Positions 25,759 to 34,358 of a stretch of DNA of 64,000 nucleotides are shown here, piece after piece. The stretch spans positions 62,001 to 126,000 of the forward strand of contig NZ_RQJW01000004.1 of the NCBI RefSeq assembly GCF_004028635.1, written 5' to 3'. Each line of letters starts with the position of its first letter. Position 1 is the stretch's first letter. The notes under the pieces are model-generated. The model was not told where the DNA came from and did no database searches. It saw nothing but the letters and a program-made list of their open reading frames with translations. The DNA comes from Streptomyces cyaneus (GTDB lineage Bacteria > Actinomycetota > Actinomycetes > Streptomycetales > Streptomycetaceae). The position numbers and the translations under genes were made by a program.

Positions 25759-26750
25759 GCGCGCCGCTCCTTCCGGAAGGTGGCCACCAGGTAGGGAATG
25801 ATCACGACGAGGGAGATCAGCAGCAGGACGACCGCGATGGCGGAGCCGTATCCGATGCGGCTGGACTCGCCGATGATGTTGTTGGTGACCAGGATCGAGA
25901 GCAGCTCGGTGCCCTCGGCGCCCTTGTTGAAGACGAAGACCAGGTCGAAGGCGCGCAGGGCCTCGATGATGGTGACGACCAGGACGACGGTGTTGGTCGG
26001 GCGCAGGGTGGGGAAGATGACGTTCTTGAACGTCTGCCACTCGTTCGCGCCGTCGAGCGCGGAGGCCTCCCGCAGCGAGGGGTCGACGCCCTTCAGGCCG
26101 GCCAGGTACAGGATCATCATGTAGCCGGTGTGGCGCCAGGACGCGGCGATGAGGATGGCCCAGAGGTTGAGGTCGGGGTCGCCGATCCAGTCGATGTACT
26201 TGCCGGGCTCGTTGGCCCCGATGACGCTGTTGATCAGGCCCGTGTCGGGGTTGTAGACGAGCTGCCAGACGAAGCCGATGACCGCCATGGAGAGCACGAC
26301 GGGCAGGAAGAACGCCGTCTGGTAGACGCGGCTGAACCGGATCTTCTTGTCCAACTGCACGGCCAGAAACAGGCCGAGTGGCGTGGGGATCGCGATCAGG
26401 ACGACGAACCAGATCACGTTGTGCTCGAGGGCGGGCCAGAACTGCGGGTTCTGCTCGAAGAGCTCCTTGAAGTTCTGGAGCCCGACCCACTGGATCGAGT
26501 CGAAGCCGATGCCGTCCCAGGTGGTGAAGGCGAGGGCGATGGAGGCCAGGGCGGTGACCCAGACGAGGGCGACGTGCAGGATCGTCGGCACGCCGGCCAT
26601 GAAGCCGAGCGTGATCCGGTCGCGGCGGGTCAGCAGGCGCTGGTGGCCGTGTGGAACCCGCCTCTTCGGCGTCGCGGCGCCCGGAGGCGGCACCGTGGCC
26701 GCCTCCGGGATCTTCGTGGTCGTTTCGGAGCTCATGGTGTCGGTGTTCAT
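25755..26750 (-). CDS. Carbohydrate ABC transporter permease, MalF type
   Basis: A 331-residue permease. After a cytoplasmic N-terminus (about 1-50) come six membrane helices, including FMAGVPTILHVALVWVTALA and VYQTAFFLPVVLSMAVIGFV. The EAA loop is EASALDGANEWQTFKNVIFP. It lies between the binding-protein gene (23 bp upstream) and the MalG-type gene (ATGA overlap), one operon. Sugar importer of the CUT1 class; specificity is set by the binding protein. Confidence 0.92.
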   Translation of the reverse strand: MNTDTMSSETTTKIPEAATVPPPGAATPKRRVPHGHQRLLTRRDRITLGFMAGVPTILHVALVWVTALASIALAFTTWDGIGFDSIQWVGLQNFKELFEQNPQFWPALEHNVIWFVVLIAIPTPLGLFLAVQLDKKIRFSRVYQTAFFLPVVLSMAVIGFVWQLVYNPDTGLINSVIGANEPGKYIDWIGDPDLNLWAILIAASWRHTGYMMILYLAGLKGVDPSLREASALDGANEWQTFKNVIFPTLRPTNTVVLVVTIIEALRAFDLVFVFNKGAEGTELLSILVTNNIIGESSRIGYGSAIAVVLLLISLVVIIPYLVATFRKERRA

Positions 26751-26773
26751 CCGCTTCAGAAGGGGGGTCGGGC

Positions 26774-28084
26774 TCAGCCGGACGCGAAGATCGTCTTCTT
26801 CTGGCGCTCGATCGAGGACAGCAGGCTGTCGATCCCCTTGGGGTCACGGATGAACTTCTGCAGCGCGGGCTGCATCACCGTGGAAGTGAAGTCCGGCCGG
26901 CTGTCACGGTCCATGAACTGGGTGAGATGCTTCGCCTGAGTGATCATCTCGTAGCCCTTCTTCTGGAGGGCGCTGTAACCGGAGGTGTCGGCCTTCGAGG
27001 AGGCGGCGATAAGGCTCGGGTCGGCCTTCAGGTAGATCTCCTCGGCCTGGGCGGTGCCCAGGAATTCGAGCAGCTTGACGGAACCGGCGTGGTTCTTGGG
27101 CTTCTTGCTGAGCATGATGCCGTCGGTCGGCGCCTCCACGGTGTCCTGACCGTACGCCGGGTCGATCTCGGGGAAGGCGAAGAAGTCGAGGTCGTCCAGG
27201 TCCGCCTTGTCGGTGAACTGCTGGGCCACGAACATGCCGAGCATATACATGCCGGCCTTCTTCGCCACCAGCGTCTGGGCGGCGTCCTGCCAGGTACGGC
27301 CGACCGCGCCCTCCTGGTGGTAGGGCAGGGTCTCGGCCCAGGTGTCGAAGACCTTGCGGACCTTCGCGTCGGTCCACGAAGCCTTGCCCGCCATCAACTC
27401 GACGTGGAAGTCGTAGCCGTTGAGACGGAAGTTGATCTGGTCGAAGGAGCCCATCGCCGGCCAGGCGTCCTTGTCGCCGTACGCGATGGGGACGAGGCCG
27501 TCCTTCTTCATCCGCTTGCAGAGAGCAACGTACGCGTCCCACGTGGTGGGGACCTCGTAGCCGTACTTCTGGAAGACGCTCTTGCGGTAGAAGACCGCCC
27601 ACGGGGACGTGGTGAGGGGCACCAGGTAGTACTTGCCGTCCTGACCCTTGCTCAGGTCATGCATGGCACTGGGGAAGTTGCCCCCGATCGTCTTCCACAC
27701 GTCGTCGATCGGGGAGGCGAGCCCCTTGGCCGCGAAGAACTGCATCCGGTAGCCGGCGAACCACTGGAACACGTCGTCCGGCGTGCCCTGCAGGTAGGTG
27801 TTGATTTGCTCCTGGAACGTGTTGTGGTCCTTGGTGTTGATGTCGACCGCGATCCCGGACTGCTTCGTGAAGGCCGCGTAGACGTCGGCGTACCCCTTCT
27901 TCGGTACGGCGTCGGACGCGTTGGATCCCACGGTGACGGTCTTGGGGTCCGACGAGGCGGAACTGCCGGCGCAGGCACTCAGCAGGGGGATGCCGGCACC
28001 CAGTACCGCGGCTCCGCCGAGCCCGCGGAGCACGGTGCGGCGGCTGGTGGCAGGCATGGCCTGACCAAGGGATGAATGGTGCAT
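26774..28084 (-). CDS. Sugar-binding lipoprotein of CUT1 ABC importer
   Basis: A 436-residue solute-binding protein. ATG 28084 follows AGGAG at 6 nt. The signal SRRTVLRGLGGAAVLGAGIP followed by LLSAC contains both a twin-arginine-like motif and a lipobox, so the mature protein is lipid-anchored outside the membrane. The fold is SBP family 1: IAVDINTKDHNTFQEQINTY, PDDVFQWFAGYRM and MGSFDQINFRLNG fit a binding cleft with aromatic residues for sugars. First gene of the operon SBP-MalF-MalG-GH42. Direct repeats upstream (28175-28198) suggest control by a DeoR-type or similar repressor. Confidence 0.92.
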   Translation of the reverse strand: MHHSSLGQAMPATSRRTVLRGLGGAAVLGAGIPLLSACAGSSASSDPKTVTVGSNASDAVPKKGYADVYAAFTKQSGIAVDINTKDHNTFQEQINTYLQGTPDDVFQWFAGYRMQFFAAKGLASPIDDVWKTIGGNFPSAMHDLSKGQDGKYYLVPLTTSPWAVFYRKSVFQKYGYEVPTTWDAYVALCKRMKKDGLVPIAYGDKDAWPAMGSFDQINFRLNGYDFHVELMAGKASWTDAKVRKVFDTWAETLPYHQEGAVGRTWQDAAQTLVAKKAGMYMLGMFVAQQFTDKADLDDLDFFAFPEIDPAYGQDTVEAPTDGIMLSKKPKNHAGSVKLLEFLGTAQAEEIYLKADPSLIAASSKADTSGYSALQKKGYEMITQAKHLTQFMDRDSRPDFTSTVMQPALQKFIRDPKGIDSLLSSIERQKKTIFASG

Positions 28085-28174
28085 TTCGACTCCTGACAGG
28101 GCTGGCGGTACCCAGACTTGGCGCGTCAGTCGGAAGAGGGGTGGCGGAGAGGCAGCCGCTGAGTGACCAGAATC

Positions 28175-28198
28175 AAACACGATCAAACAAACACGATC
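28175..28198. promoter_or_regulatory. Direct repeats in promoter of the sugar-importer operon
   Basis: AAACACGATC occurs twice with a 14-bp period (28175-28184 and 28189-28198). On the coding strand this reads as repeated GATCGTGTTT. Repeats of this type are operators of DeoR-family sugar repressors in actinomycetes. They lie about 90-115 bp before the SBP start and differ from the LacI palindrome of this region. Confidence 0.5.
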
Positions 28199-28516
28199 GG
28201 TGGACGCCAGGAAGCGTGAACGCTCCGTGTCCTCGCTGTCAAGGCTCCGCGTCCGGCAATTCGTGATGGATCAGGTTCGGTCAGGAGCCCGACGTGCGGG
28301 CAACCGGAGTGGACGGACAGTACTGGCATGGCTGCCCGTCGAGTCGTCCCGTACGGAGTAGTAGGCGTTTGAGCTGCAGAAATGCATGCCGGGCGCGCTT
28401 CATCGGGCACTTGCGGCAGCCCCCTCCACCCGGCCGTGGGCCCCGGTGTCCGCTCACACCAGAGGCAAGTGGCATTGCGGGAACTCTTGACGCGGGCTCG
28501 GCGGATGCGTACACAT
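28199..28516 (+). other. Intergenic region, no gene seen
   Basis: About 320 bp between the importer operon promoter and the LacI operators of paralogue 3. No frame on either strand has a recognisable motif. Confidence 0.4.
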
Positions 28517-28543
28517 TGACCGCGCGGTCTGACCGCGCGGTCA
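28517..28543. promoter_or_regulatory. Tandem LacI-type operators
   Basis: TGACCGCGCGGTCT (28517-28530) and TGACCGCGCGGTCA (28530-28543) share one base, giving centres 13 bp apart. They lie about 48 bp upstream of LacI paralogue 3 and match the sites upstream of paralogues 1 and 2. Confidence 0.75.
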
Positions 28544-28590
28544 CGTAATTGACCTCGTTCGATGGAGAACACACGGCCAGGGGAGACTTC

Positions 28591-29628
28591 ATGACAACAG
28601 GGGTGGAGCGCGGTGCCGGCTCCTCCGCGCCGCGCAGTGAGGACGTGGCCAGGCTGGCCGGCGTCTCACGCAAGACGGTCTCCCGGGTCCTCAACAACGA
28701 GCCGTACGTCTCCGACGAGTCCCGACGGCGCGTCCTGGCGGCCGCCGAGGAACTCGGCTACCGGCTGAACCACGCCGCCAGGGCACTGGCCTCCGGCCGT
28801 ACCCGCTCCATCGGTGTGGTCGCTCTGGGAACAGCCGGGTATGGAACCGCCTCCCTGCTCGTGGGCATCGAACAAGCCGTACGGGACGCCGGTTACGCGC
28901 TTCGCGTGGTCAACACACCGGACGGCAACCCGGAAAGCATCGCCGGCGCGCTGGAATCGCTCCTGGATCAGGGCGTGGACGGCATCGTCGTCTCCGAACC
29001 CATTGTCGAAGGTGAAGTCCCGCTCGGCGTCGACGTGCCGGTCCTTTTCCTCGGAGCCCCACCCGCCTTCACTGCCGCCCGGACACTGACCGTCGGCGTG
29101 GGCGCCCATCAGCTGGCGCGCGCGGCCACCGAACACCTCCTGGACCTGGGGCATTCGACCGTTCATCACCTTGCCGGGCCGCGGCGGTGGTACGCCACCA
29201 AGGACCGCATCGAGGGATGGCGGGCGGCGCTCGCGGCCCGGGACGCGCATGAACCGCCGGTGCTGAACGGCGACTGGTCGGCGGCTTCCGGGTACGCCGC
29301 GGGGCGCGCGCTGGCCTCGGACCGCTCGGTGACCGCGGTGTTCGCTGCGGGCGACGAGATGGCCATCGGCCTGATCCATGCCCTGCGGGAGGCCGGGTGC
29401 CGGGTGCCGGAGGACGTCAGTGTCGTCGGTTTCGACGGAAACCCGGTCTTCGCCTACGTGTCTCCTCCCCTGACCACCGTCCGCCAGCCTTTCGAGGCCG
29501 CGTCAAGCGAAGGAATCCGGCTACTCCTGCACGCCATCGAGAAGCCCGAAACCGCTCTGCCGCCGGCGAACGACCCGCCCGTCGAACTGATCGTCCGCGG
29601 CTCGACCGCGCCTCCGCCCTCCCGCTGA
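28591..29628 (+). CDS. LacI-family transcriptional regulator (paralogue 3)
   Basis: A 345-residue regulator from the ATG at 28591 (GGGGAGACTTC upstream). HTH DVARLAGVSRKTVSRVLNNE, hinge ALASGRTRSIGV, and a complete effector domain including GDEMAIGLIHALREAG and VSVVGFDGNPVFAYVSPPLT. It ends in a normal STAPPPSR. It is the only one of the three paralogues that looks entirely intact. It faces the downstream propeller hydrolase gene and sits back to back with the sugar-importer operon, and it probably controls itself and part of this locus. Confidence 0.92.
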   Translation: MTTGVERGAGSSAPRSEDVARLAGVSRKTVSRVLNNEPYVSDESRRRVLAAAEELGYRLNHAARALASGRTRSIGVVALGTAGYGTASLLVGIEQAVRDAGYALRVVNTPDGNPESIAGALESLLDQGVDGIVVSEPIVEGEVPLGVDVPVLFLGAPPAFTAARTLTVGVGAHQLARAATEHLLDLGHSTVHHLAGPRRWYATKDRIEGWRAALAARDAHEPPVLNGDWSAASGYAAGRALASDRSVTAVFAAGDEMAIGLIHALREAGCRVPEDVSVVGFDGNPVFAYVSPPLTTVRQPFEAASSEGIRLLLHAIEKPETALPPANDPPVELIVRGSTAPPPSR

Positions 29629-29854
29629 CCCCACCCTCTGGTTTCACTGCTCCGGCGCACCCAAACGCCGGGGCACCCCACCTATGCCATTCCGCGCCTG
29701 TCGCGCCGCGTTCCCTGCGCTCGCGAGCCGCGCCCGGCAGCGGCGCCCGACGGTCCCCCCGGGCGTCGCGCCCAACGAACTCCGCCGCGTCACTCTGAGC
29801 CGTTCCGAGCCGGCGGACACCGAAACACCCTTCCCTTTCCCCCTGGGAGCCGCA

Positions 29855-31915
29855 ATGTCCCCGTCGCAGACAGGCGCCAGACCCGGCGCCGCTCCGCGTT
29901 CCCGTCCCACCTCCTTCTTGGCCCTGGCCTTCATCCTGCTCGTCACGGTGATGACCATGGTCCTGCCCGCCGGCCGGGCGGACGCCCTGGCCCGCCCCTC
30001 GCAGACGATGTACACCCCGCCGTCGGGCGCGCCCTCGCCCGGGTCGCTCTACCCGCGGGGGCTGCGTCTGCAGCACAACGGCTCATCCAACGGCACCATC
30101 CTCGCGACGTTCGAGCAGTACACCTCGGGCAGACCGGTCTTCCCGATCTACCGCAGCACGGACAACGGCGACTCCTGGTCGAAGATCTCCGAGGTCGCCG
30201 ACACGCAGAACGGCTGGGGCATGCGCTGGCAGCCCGAGCTGTTCGAACTGCCCACTGCGGTGGGCGGCTTCCCGGCGGGCACCATCCTGGCCGCCGGAGC
30301 CTCGGTCCCTGCCGACCGCTCCGCCATCAAGATCGATGTCTACGCCAGCACCGACCGCGGACAGACCTGGACGTTCGTCAGCAACATCGCCACCGGCGGC
30401 CCGGCATACGACCAGAGCGGCAACGGCAACACCCCCGTATGGGAGCCCTTCTTCCTCTACGCCAACGGCAAGCTGATCGTCTACTACTCCGACCAGCGCG
30501 ACCTCGACCACGGCCAAAAGCTCGTGCACCAGGTCACCACGGACCTGCGCACCTGGGGTCCGGTCGTGGACGACGTGGCGATGCCCACCTTCAGCCACCG
30601 CCCGGGGATGCCCACCGTCGCGAAGCTGCCCAACGGCAACTACATCATGACGTACGAGTACGGCGGCTCGCCCTCGGGCAACTTCGCCGTCTACTACAAG
30701 ATCTCCTCCGACCCGGAGGCGTTCGACTCCGTCACGGGCATTCCCCTGCGGTCGACGGACGGCGCGGTCCCCACCAGCACCCCGTACGTCACATGGCTAC
30801 CGACCGGCGGTCCGAACGGCACGCTTGTCGTCGGCGCCTACAGCACCAGCGACCTGTTCCTCAACACCCAGAACGGCGCCGCGAACACCTGGACGCGTAT
30901 CAGCTCCAACGTCGCCAACGGCTACAGCCGCGGCATGGTGCCCCTGTCCGACGGCCACAGCCTGCTCGTGCTCAGTGGCGGTAACGGAGGCCCCGACCTC
31001 TCCAACTCCGTCACCTACAGCACCATCGACCTGGGCGGCGGCATCTCGGACGGTGCGACCTACACCCTGTCCAACGCGGGCAGCGACCTGAAGCTCACCA
31101 TCGCCGGCGGTTCCACCACCAACGGCACCACCGCGACCCAGCAGAGCACCACCAACGCCACCGATCAGCAGTGGCGCTTCGTGCGGCAGCCGTCCGGCTA
31201 CTTCAAGATCTTCAACGTCGCCAGTGGCAAGGTCCTCGGTGTGGAGAGTCAGTCCACCGCCGACGGCGCCAGGATCCTGCAGTGGGACGACAATGGCACC
31301 TTGGACCACGAGTGGGCCGTCGCCCCGCACCAGGCCGGCGGGTACACCATCACCAACCGTGTGACCGGCAAGTACCTGGAGATCCCGAACGCCTCCACCG
31401 CGGCCGGCACCGCCGCCGTCCAGTGGAGCGGCACCAGTTGCGCCTGCCAGCGCTGGAACCTCACCCAGACCGCTCTGCCGCCGTTGGGCACCGGGCAGTA
31501 CGTCCTCGTCAACAAGAACAGCGGGAAGTACCTGGACATCCCGCAGGGCTCGACCGCCACCGGTACGGCCGCGAACCAGTGGCAGAACTCGGCCTGTTTC
31601 TGCCAGCTGTTCACCTTCCAGTCCGCCGGCGGCGGAGCCTGGACCATCAGGAACGTCAACAGCAACCTCAATCTGGACATCCGTAACGGCTCCACCGCCG
31701 CCGGAGCCGCCGTCGTCCAGAACACGCCGTCCGCCGCGAACTCGCAGAAGTGGACCCTCACCGACGCGGGCAACGGCTATTACGAACTCAAGAACGTGGG
31801 CAGCGGCTTCAACGCCTCCGTCGCCCAGTCCTCCACCAGCAACGGCGCGGCAGTCGTGCAGTGGAACGACCTGAACATCGACGACCAACTCTGGAAGATC
31901 GTCCGCATCAACTGA
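29855..31915 (+). CDS. Secreted sialidase-fold hydrolase (GH93-like) with two ricin-type lectin modules
   Basis: A 686-residue secreted protein from ATG 29855 (CTGGGAG upstream); a longer frame to 29684 lacks a signal peptide. Residues 1-44 are the export signal (FLALAFILLVTVMTMVLPAG then RADA). The propeller (about 50-400) has Asp boxes STDNGDSW and STDRGQTW, and the conserved PVWEPFFLYANGKLIVYYSD and YIMTYEYGG acidic residues seen in GH93 exo-arabinanases. Two beta-trefoil lectins follow (about 405-550 and 550-686), with repeats ending QQWRF, CQRWNL, SQKWTL and DQLWKI. It is a paralogue of the protein at 17596. Likely target: arabinan-type or other plant polysaccharide. Confidence 0.77.
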   Translation: MSPSQTGARPGAAPRSRPTSFLALAFILLVTVMTMVLPAGRADALARPSQTMYTPPSGAPSPGSLYPRGLRLQHNGSSNGTILATFEQYTSGRPVFPIYRSTDNGDSWSKISEVADTQNGWGMRWQPELFELPTAVGGFPAGTILAAGASVPADRSAIKIDVYASTDRGQTWTFVSNIATGGPAYDQSGNGNTPVWEPFFLYANGKLIVYYSDQRDLDHGQKLVHQVTTDLRTWGPVVDDVAMPTFSHRPGMPTVAKLPNGNYIMTYEYGGSPSGNFAVYYKISSDPEAFDSVTGIPLRSTDGAVPTSTPYVTWLPTGGPNGTLVVGAYSTSDLFLNTQNGAANTWTRISSNVANGYSRGMVPLSDGHSLLVLSGGNGGPDLSNSVTYSTIDLGGGISDGATYTLSNAGSDLKLTIAGGSTTNGTTATQQSTTNATDQQWRFVRQPSGYFKIFNVASGKVLGVESQSTADGARILQWDDNGTLDHEWAVAPHQAGGYTITNRVTGKYLEIPNASTAAGTAAVQWSGTSCACQRWNLTQTALPPLGTGQYVLVNKNSGKYLDIPQGSTATGTAANQWQNSACFCQLFTFQSAGGGAWTIRNVNSNLNLDIRNGSTAAGAAVVQNTPSAANSQKWTLTDAGNGYYELKNVGSGFNASVAQSSTSNGAAVVQWNDLNIDDQLWKIVRIN

Positions 31916-31938
31916 GTGGCCGTCCGAAGAAGGACGTG

Positions 31939-32103
31939 TCAGGCGGTCGTGCCGGTCACCAAGTCCCCGGACTTGGTGACCTGGTACGTCACCGTGGCGC
32001 CGCTCCACAAGTGGAAGGTGAGGGTTGAGGTCGCCGCGACCCAGGCGGCACACCCGCCCACGACCCGGCGTTCGCGTTCCGAAGTCCCCGGTTTCCTCGG
32101 CAT
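31939..32103 (-). CDS. Possible small protein, unknown function
   Basis: A 54-residue frame with coding-like third-position GC. It starts MPRKPGTSERERR, followed by a hydrophobic stretch GGCAAWVAATSTLTFHLW and a polar TVTYQVTKSGDLVT tail. No clear ribosome binding site and no family recognised. Its 3' end overlaps the hairpin at 31954-31981. It may be a chance frame. Confidence 0.25.
   Translation of the reverse strand: MPRKPGTSERERRVVGGCAAWVAATSTLTFHLWSGATVTYQVTKSGDLVTGTTA
31954..31981 (+). terminator. Hairpin terminator after the lectin-hydrolase gene
   Basis: GGTCACCAAGTCC and GGACTTGGTGACC form a perfect 13-bp inverted repeat (12 pairs usable with a small CCCG loop), 39 bp after the stop codon. 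Confidence 0.65.
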
Positions 32104-32247
32104 GACCGTCGAATGCTGGACCTCGTCCTCGTTCAGAGTTCCGAGCGCCGTTGCTGTCGCCCGACTGGGCGAGCCTGCTCCGCTGTGCCGGCCGTCCCTC
32201 CGTGATCGGTACGGTGGTGCCGGGACGACGAGAGGGGCGGCGCGGCC

Positions 32248-32742
32248 GTGGGTGAGGAAACGGGGATCGGGACGGCGAAGGATGCCGCCGACCATGAGCT
32301 GATCCTGGCGTTCGGGCGGTTGCAGGGGGCGGCGAACCGGCTGGAGTACATCCTCGGCCGGGCCCTTGAGGTGGAGTGCGGCATCAGCCATCTGGTCTTC
32401 GAGGTGCTGCTGATCCTCGGACGGGCGGGCGAGCCCGGGTTGTCCATGCGGGCCATCGCCCAGGAACAGGTCCTCACGACCGGCGGCGCCACCCGGCTGG
32501 TGGATCGCATGGAGACGGCTGGTCTCGTGACGCGCGCGGAGTCCCCCGACGACCGGCGTGGGAAGCTGGTGCGCCTGACCCCGCTGGGCGAGGAGACCGC
32601 CGTACGCGCTGCCAGGGTGCACCTGGAGAACATCAGGCGGTACTTCGTGGAGCCCCTCCCGGCGGCGGACCGCGAGCGGTTCGCGGAGGATCTGCGCATC
32701 CTCAGCCACACAGCCCGGGACGTACTGCCTCGACTTCCCTGA
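32248..32742 (+). CDS. MarR-family regulator
   Basis: A 164-residue winged-helix protein from GTG 32248. The HTH region is SMRAIAQEQVLTTGGATRLV and the wing RAESPDDRRGKLVRLTPLGE, both standard for MarR. Not closely related to the MarR pair at 12-13.5 kb. It lies just upstream of, and in line with, the DsbA/MBL/SnoaL operon, whose promoter contains a CTGA-N4-TCAG repeat; control of that operon is a reasonable inference. Confidence 0.87.
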   Translation: MGEETGIGTAKDAADHELILAFGRLQGAANRLEYILGRALEVECGISHLVFEVLLILGRAGEPGLSMRAIAQEQVLTTGGATRLVDRMETAGLVTRAESPDDRRGKLVRLTPLGEETAVRAARVHLENIRRYFVEPLPAADRERFAEDLRILSHTARDVLPRLP

Positions 32743-32816
32743 ACCGCGGACCGGCGCCAGCGCGGGTCTGATGGCGTTGGTCGCACTCCTGTGTCCCAGT
32801 TCACACAGGTCGAGAA

Positions 32817-32861
32817 ATATCTGATGAGTCAGCTACTGTTTGGTCAGGTGAATCGCTCGCA
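32817..32861 (+). promoter_or_regulatory. Promoter/operator shared with the truncated MBL gene at 42 kb
   Basis: Contains ATATCTGATGAGTCAG (32817-32832; CTGA-N4-TCAG repeat) and TCAGGTGAATCGCTCGCA (32844-32861). Both elements recur in the region upstream of the minus-strand MBL pseudogene (42359-42396); the 18-mer matches at 17 of 18 positions in the same orientation to the gene. It drives the operon starting at 32895. Confidence 0.6.
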
Positions 32862-32894
32862 GTCGGCGGGCGCCCTTCTCTGCCGAGGTCCTCG

Positions 32895-33503
32895 ATGAAG
32901 CTCGTCTACGTCTTCGACGCCTATTGCGGCTGGTCGCACGGATTCACCGCGACTCTGCGCGAGATCACCTCGCGCCATCCCGACCTGCCGGTCGAGGTGG
33001 TCTCCGGCGGTCTGTTCACCGGGCCGCGCCGGGTGCCGATCCGTGAGTTCGGGTACGTCCAGGGCGCGAACGCCAAGATCGCCGAGTTGACCGGTGCCAC
33101 ATTCGGCCAGGCGTACGAGGAGTTGATCGCCGACGGCTCGTTCGTGATGGACTCCGAGGCCGCCGCCCGCGGTGTCGCGGCACTGCGCCAGGTGGCCCCC
33201 GACCGTGCGGCGGAGCTGGCTGCGGCCTTGCAGCACGCCTTCTACGTCGACGGACTGAGCCTGTCGGAGGCGGCCACCTACCGGACGGTCGCCCAGGCGG
33301 CCGGGCTCGACTCCGATGCCGTCGTCGCCGCCTTCGAAGCGCCCGAGGCGCAGACCGCGGCCCGCGACGACCTCCGCCGCGCGGCCCAGCTCGGGGTCAC
33401 CGGGTTCCCCACCCTGATGGCCGTCGACGGCGACTCCGTCACCCCGCTCGCCTACGGCCACGCCACCGCCGACGAGGCCGACGAACGCCTCGCCGCTCAC
33501 TGA
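32895..33503 (+). CDS. DsbA-family (thioredoxin-fold) protein
   Basis: A 202-residue cytoplasmic thioredoxin-fold protein. The N-terminus KLVYVFDAYCGWSHGF carries the active-site position as CGWS, with one cysteine instead of CxxC. The helical insertion and the cis-Pro loop GVTGFPTLMAV are typical of DsbA/FrnE or HCCA-isomerase-like proteins. With a single Cys it is probably not a classical disulfide oxidase; glutathione- or thiol-linked isomerase/reductase activity is possible. First gene of an operon with the MBL and SnoaL-like genes (47 bp to the next). Confidence 0.83.
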   Translation: MKLVYVFDAYCGWSHGFTATLREITSRHPDLPVEVVSGGLFTGPRRVPIREFGYVQGANAKIAELTGATFGQAYEELIADGSFVMDSEAAARGVAALRQVAPDRAAELAAALQHAFYVDGLSLSEAATYRTVAQAAGLDSDAVVAAFEAPEAQTAARDDLRRAAQLGVTGFPTLMAVDGDSVTPLAYGHATADEADERLAAH

Positions 33504-33549
33504 GCTTTCCCCGTCCCCACCCCATCCCTTGCGAAAAGGAGCGCCTGGC

Positions 33550-34356
33550 ATGAGCACTCTCGACTTCAAGGTCCTCGACCTGGACTTCCCGGCCGGCAGC
33601 AAGAACAAGACCGCCACCCTCGTCACGGGTGAGAACGAGGCGCTGCTGGTGGACGCCGGCTTCACCCGCGCCGACGGCCACCGTCTGGCCGCCGAGATCC
33701 TCGACTCGGGCAAGAAGCTGACCACCGTGTTCGTCAGCCACGGCGACCCCGACTTCTACTTCGGCGCAGAGATCCTTGCCGACGCCTTCCCCGAGGCGAA
33801 GTTCGTCGCCACGCCGATCGTCATCGAGCACATCAAGCATTCCTACGAGGGCAAGCTGAAGGCCTGGGCGGCGCTCGGCCCGAACCTCCCCACCCGCCTG
33901 GTCGACCTTGAGCCGCTGACCGGCGACCTCACCCTGGAGGGCCACCGCTTCGAGCTCAAGGGTGGCTCCGAGGAACTGTCCGACCGGCACTACCTGTGGC
34001 AGGCCGAGTCCCGCGCCGTCCTCGGCGGTGTCCTGCTCTTCCAGCAGGAGCACGTCTGGGTCGCCGACACCGCCACCCCCGCTTCCCGTGCCGCCTGGAT
34101 CAAGCTGCTGGACGAGATGGCCGCCCTCGCCCCGGAGCTGGTCGTCCCCGGCCACCGCCTGCCCGGCACCGCGGCCGACGTCTCCGCCATCACCGCCACG
34201 CGTGACTATCTCGTCGCTTTCGAGGAGGAGCTCGGCAAGGCGGCCGACGGCGCCGCGCTGACTGAGGCGCTCGTCCAGCGCTACCCGGACAACGGCATGC
34301 TGATCGCCGCGCAGATCGGGGCGAAGGTCGCCAAGGGCGAGATGAAGTGGGGCTGA
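33550..34356 (+). CDS. MBL-fold metallo-hydrolase-like protein
   Basis: A 268-residue metallo-beta-lactamase-fold protein; ATG 33550. The fold is evident from LVTGENEALLVDAGFT, TTVFVSHGDPDFYFGAEIL and VVPGHRLPGT. The metal motif is HGDPDFYFG rather than HxHxDH, so the second and third histidines are absent, as in a known subgroup of MBL proteins. Metal binding may therefore be reduced or changed. Operon with the DsbA-like gene upstream and the SnoaL-like gene 2 nt downstream. A truncated paralogue is at 42093-42317. Confidence 0.85.
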   Translation: MSTLDFKVLDLDFPAGSKNKTATLVTGENEALLVDAGFTRADGHRLAAEILDSGKKLTTVFVSHGDPDFYFGAEILADAFPEAKFVATPIVIEHIKHSYEGKLKAWAALGPNLPTRLVDLEPLTGDLTLEGHRFELKGGSEELSDRHYLWQAESRAVLGGVLLFQQEHVWVADTATPASRAAWIKLLDEMAALAPELVVPGHRLPGTAADVSAITATRDYLVAFEEELGKAADGAALTEALVQRYPDNGMLIAAQIGAKVAKGEMKWG

Positions 34357-34358
34357 GC

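Noticed and set aside
29684-29854. N-terminal extension of the lectin-hydrolase gene
   Set aside because: The added residues are Arg/Pro-rich and not a signal peptide; ATG 29855 begins a proper export signal.
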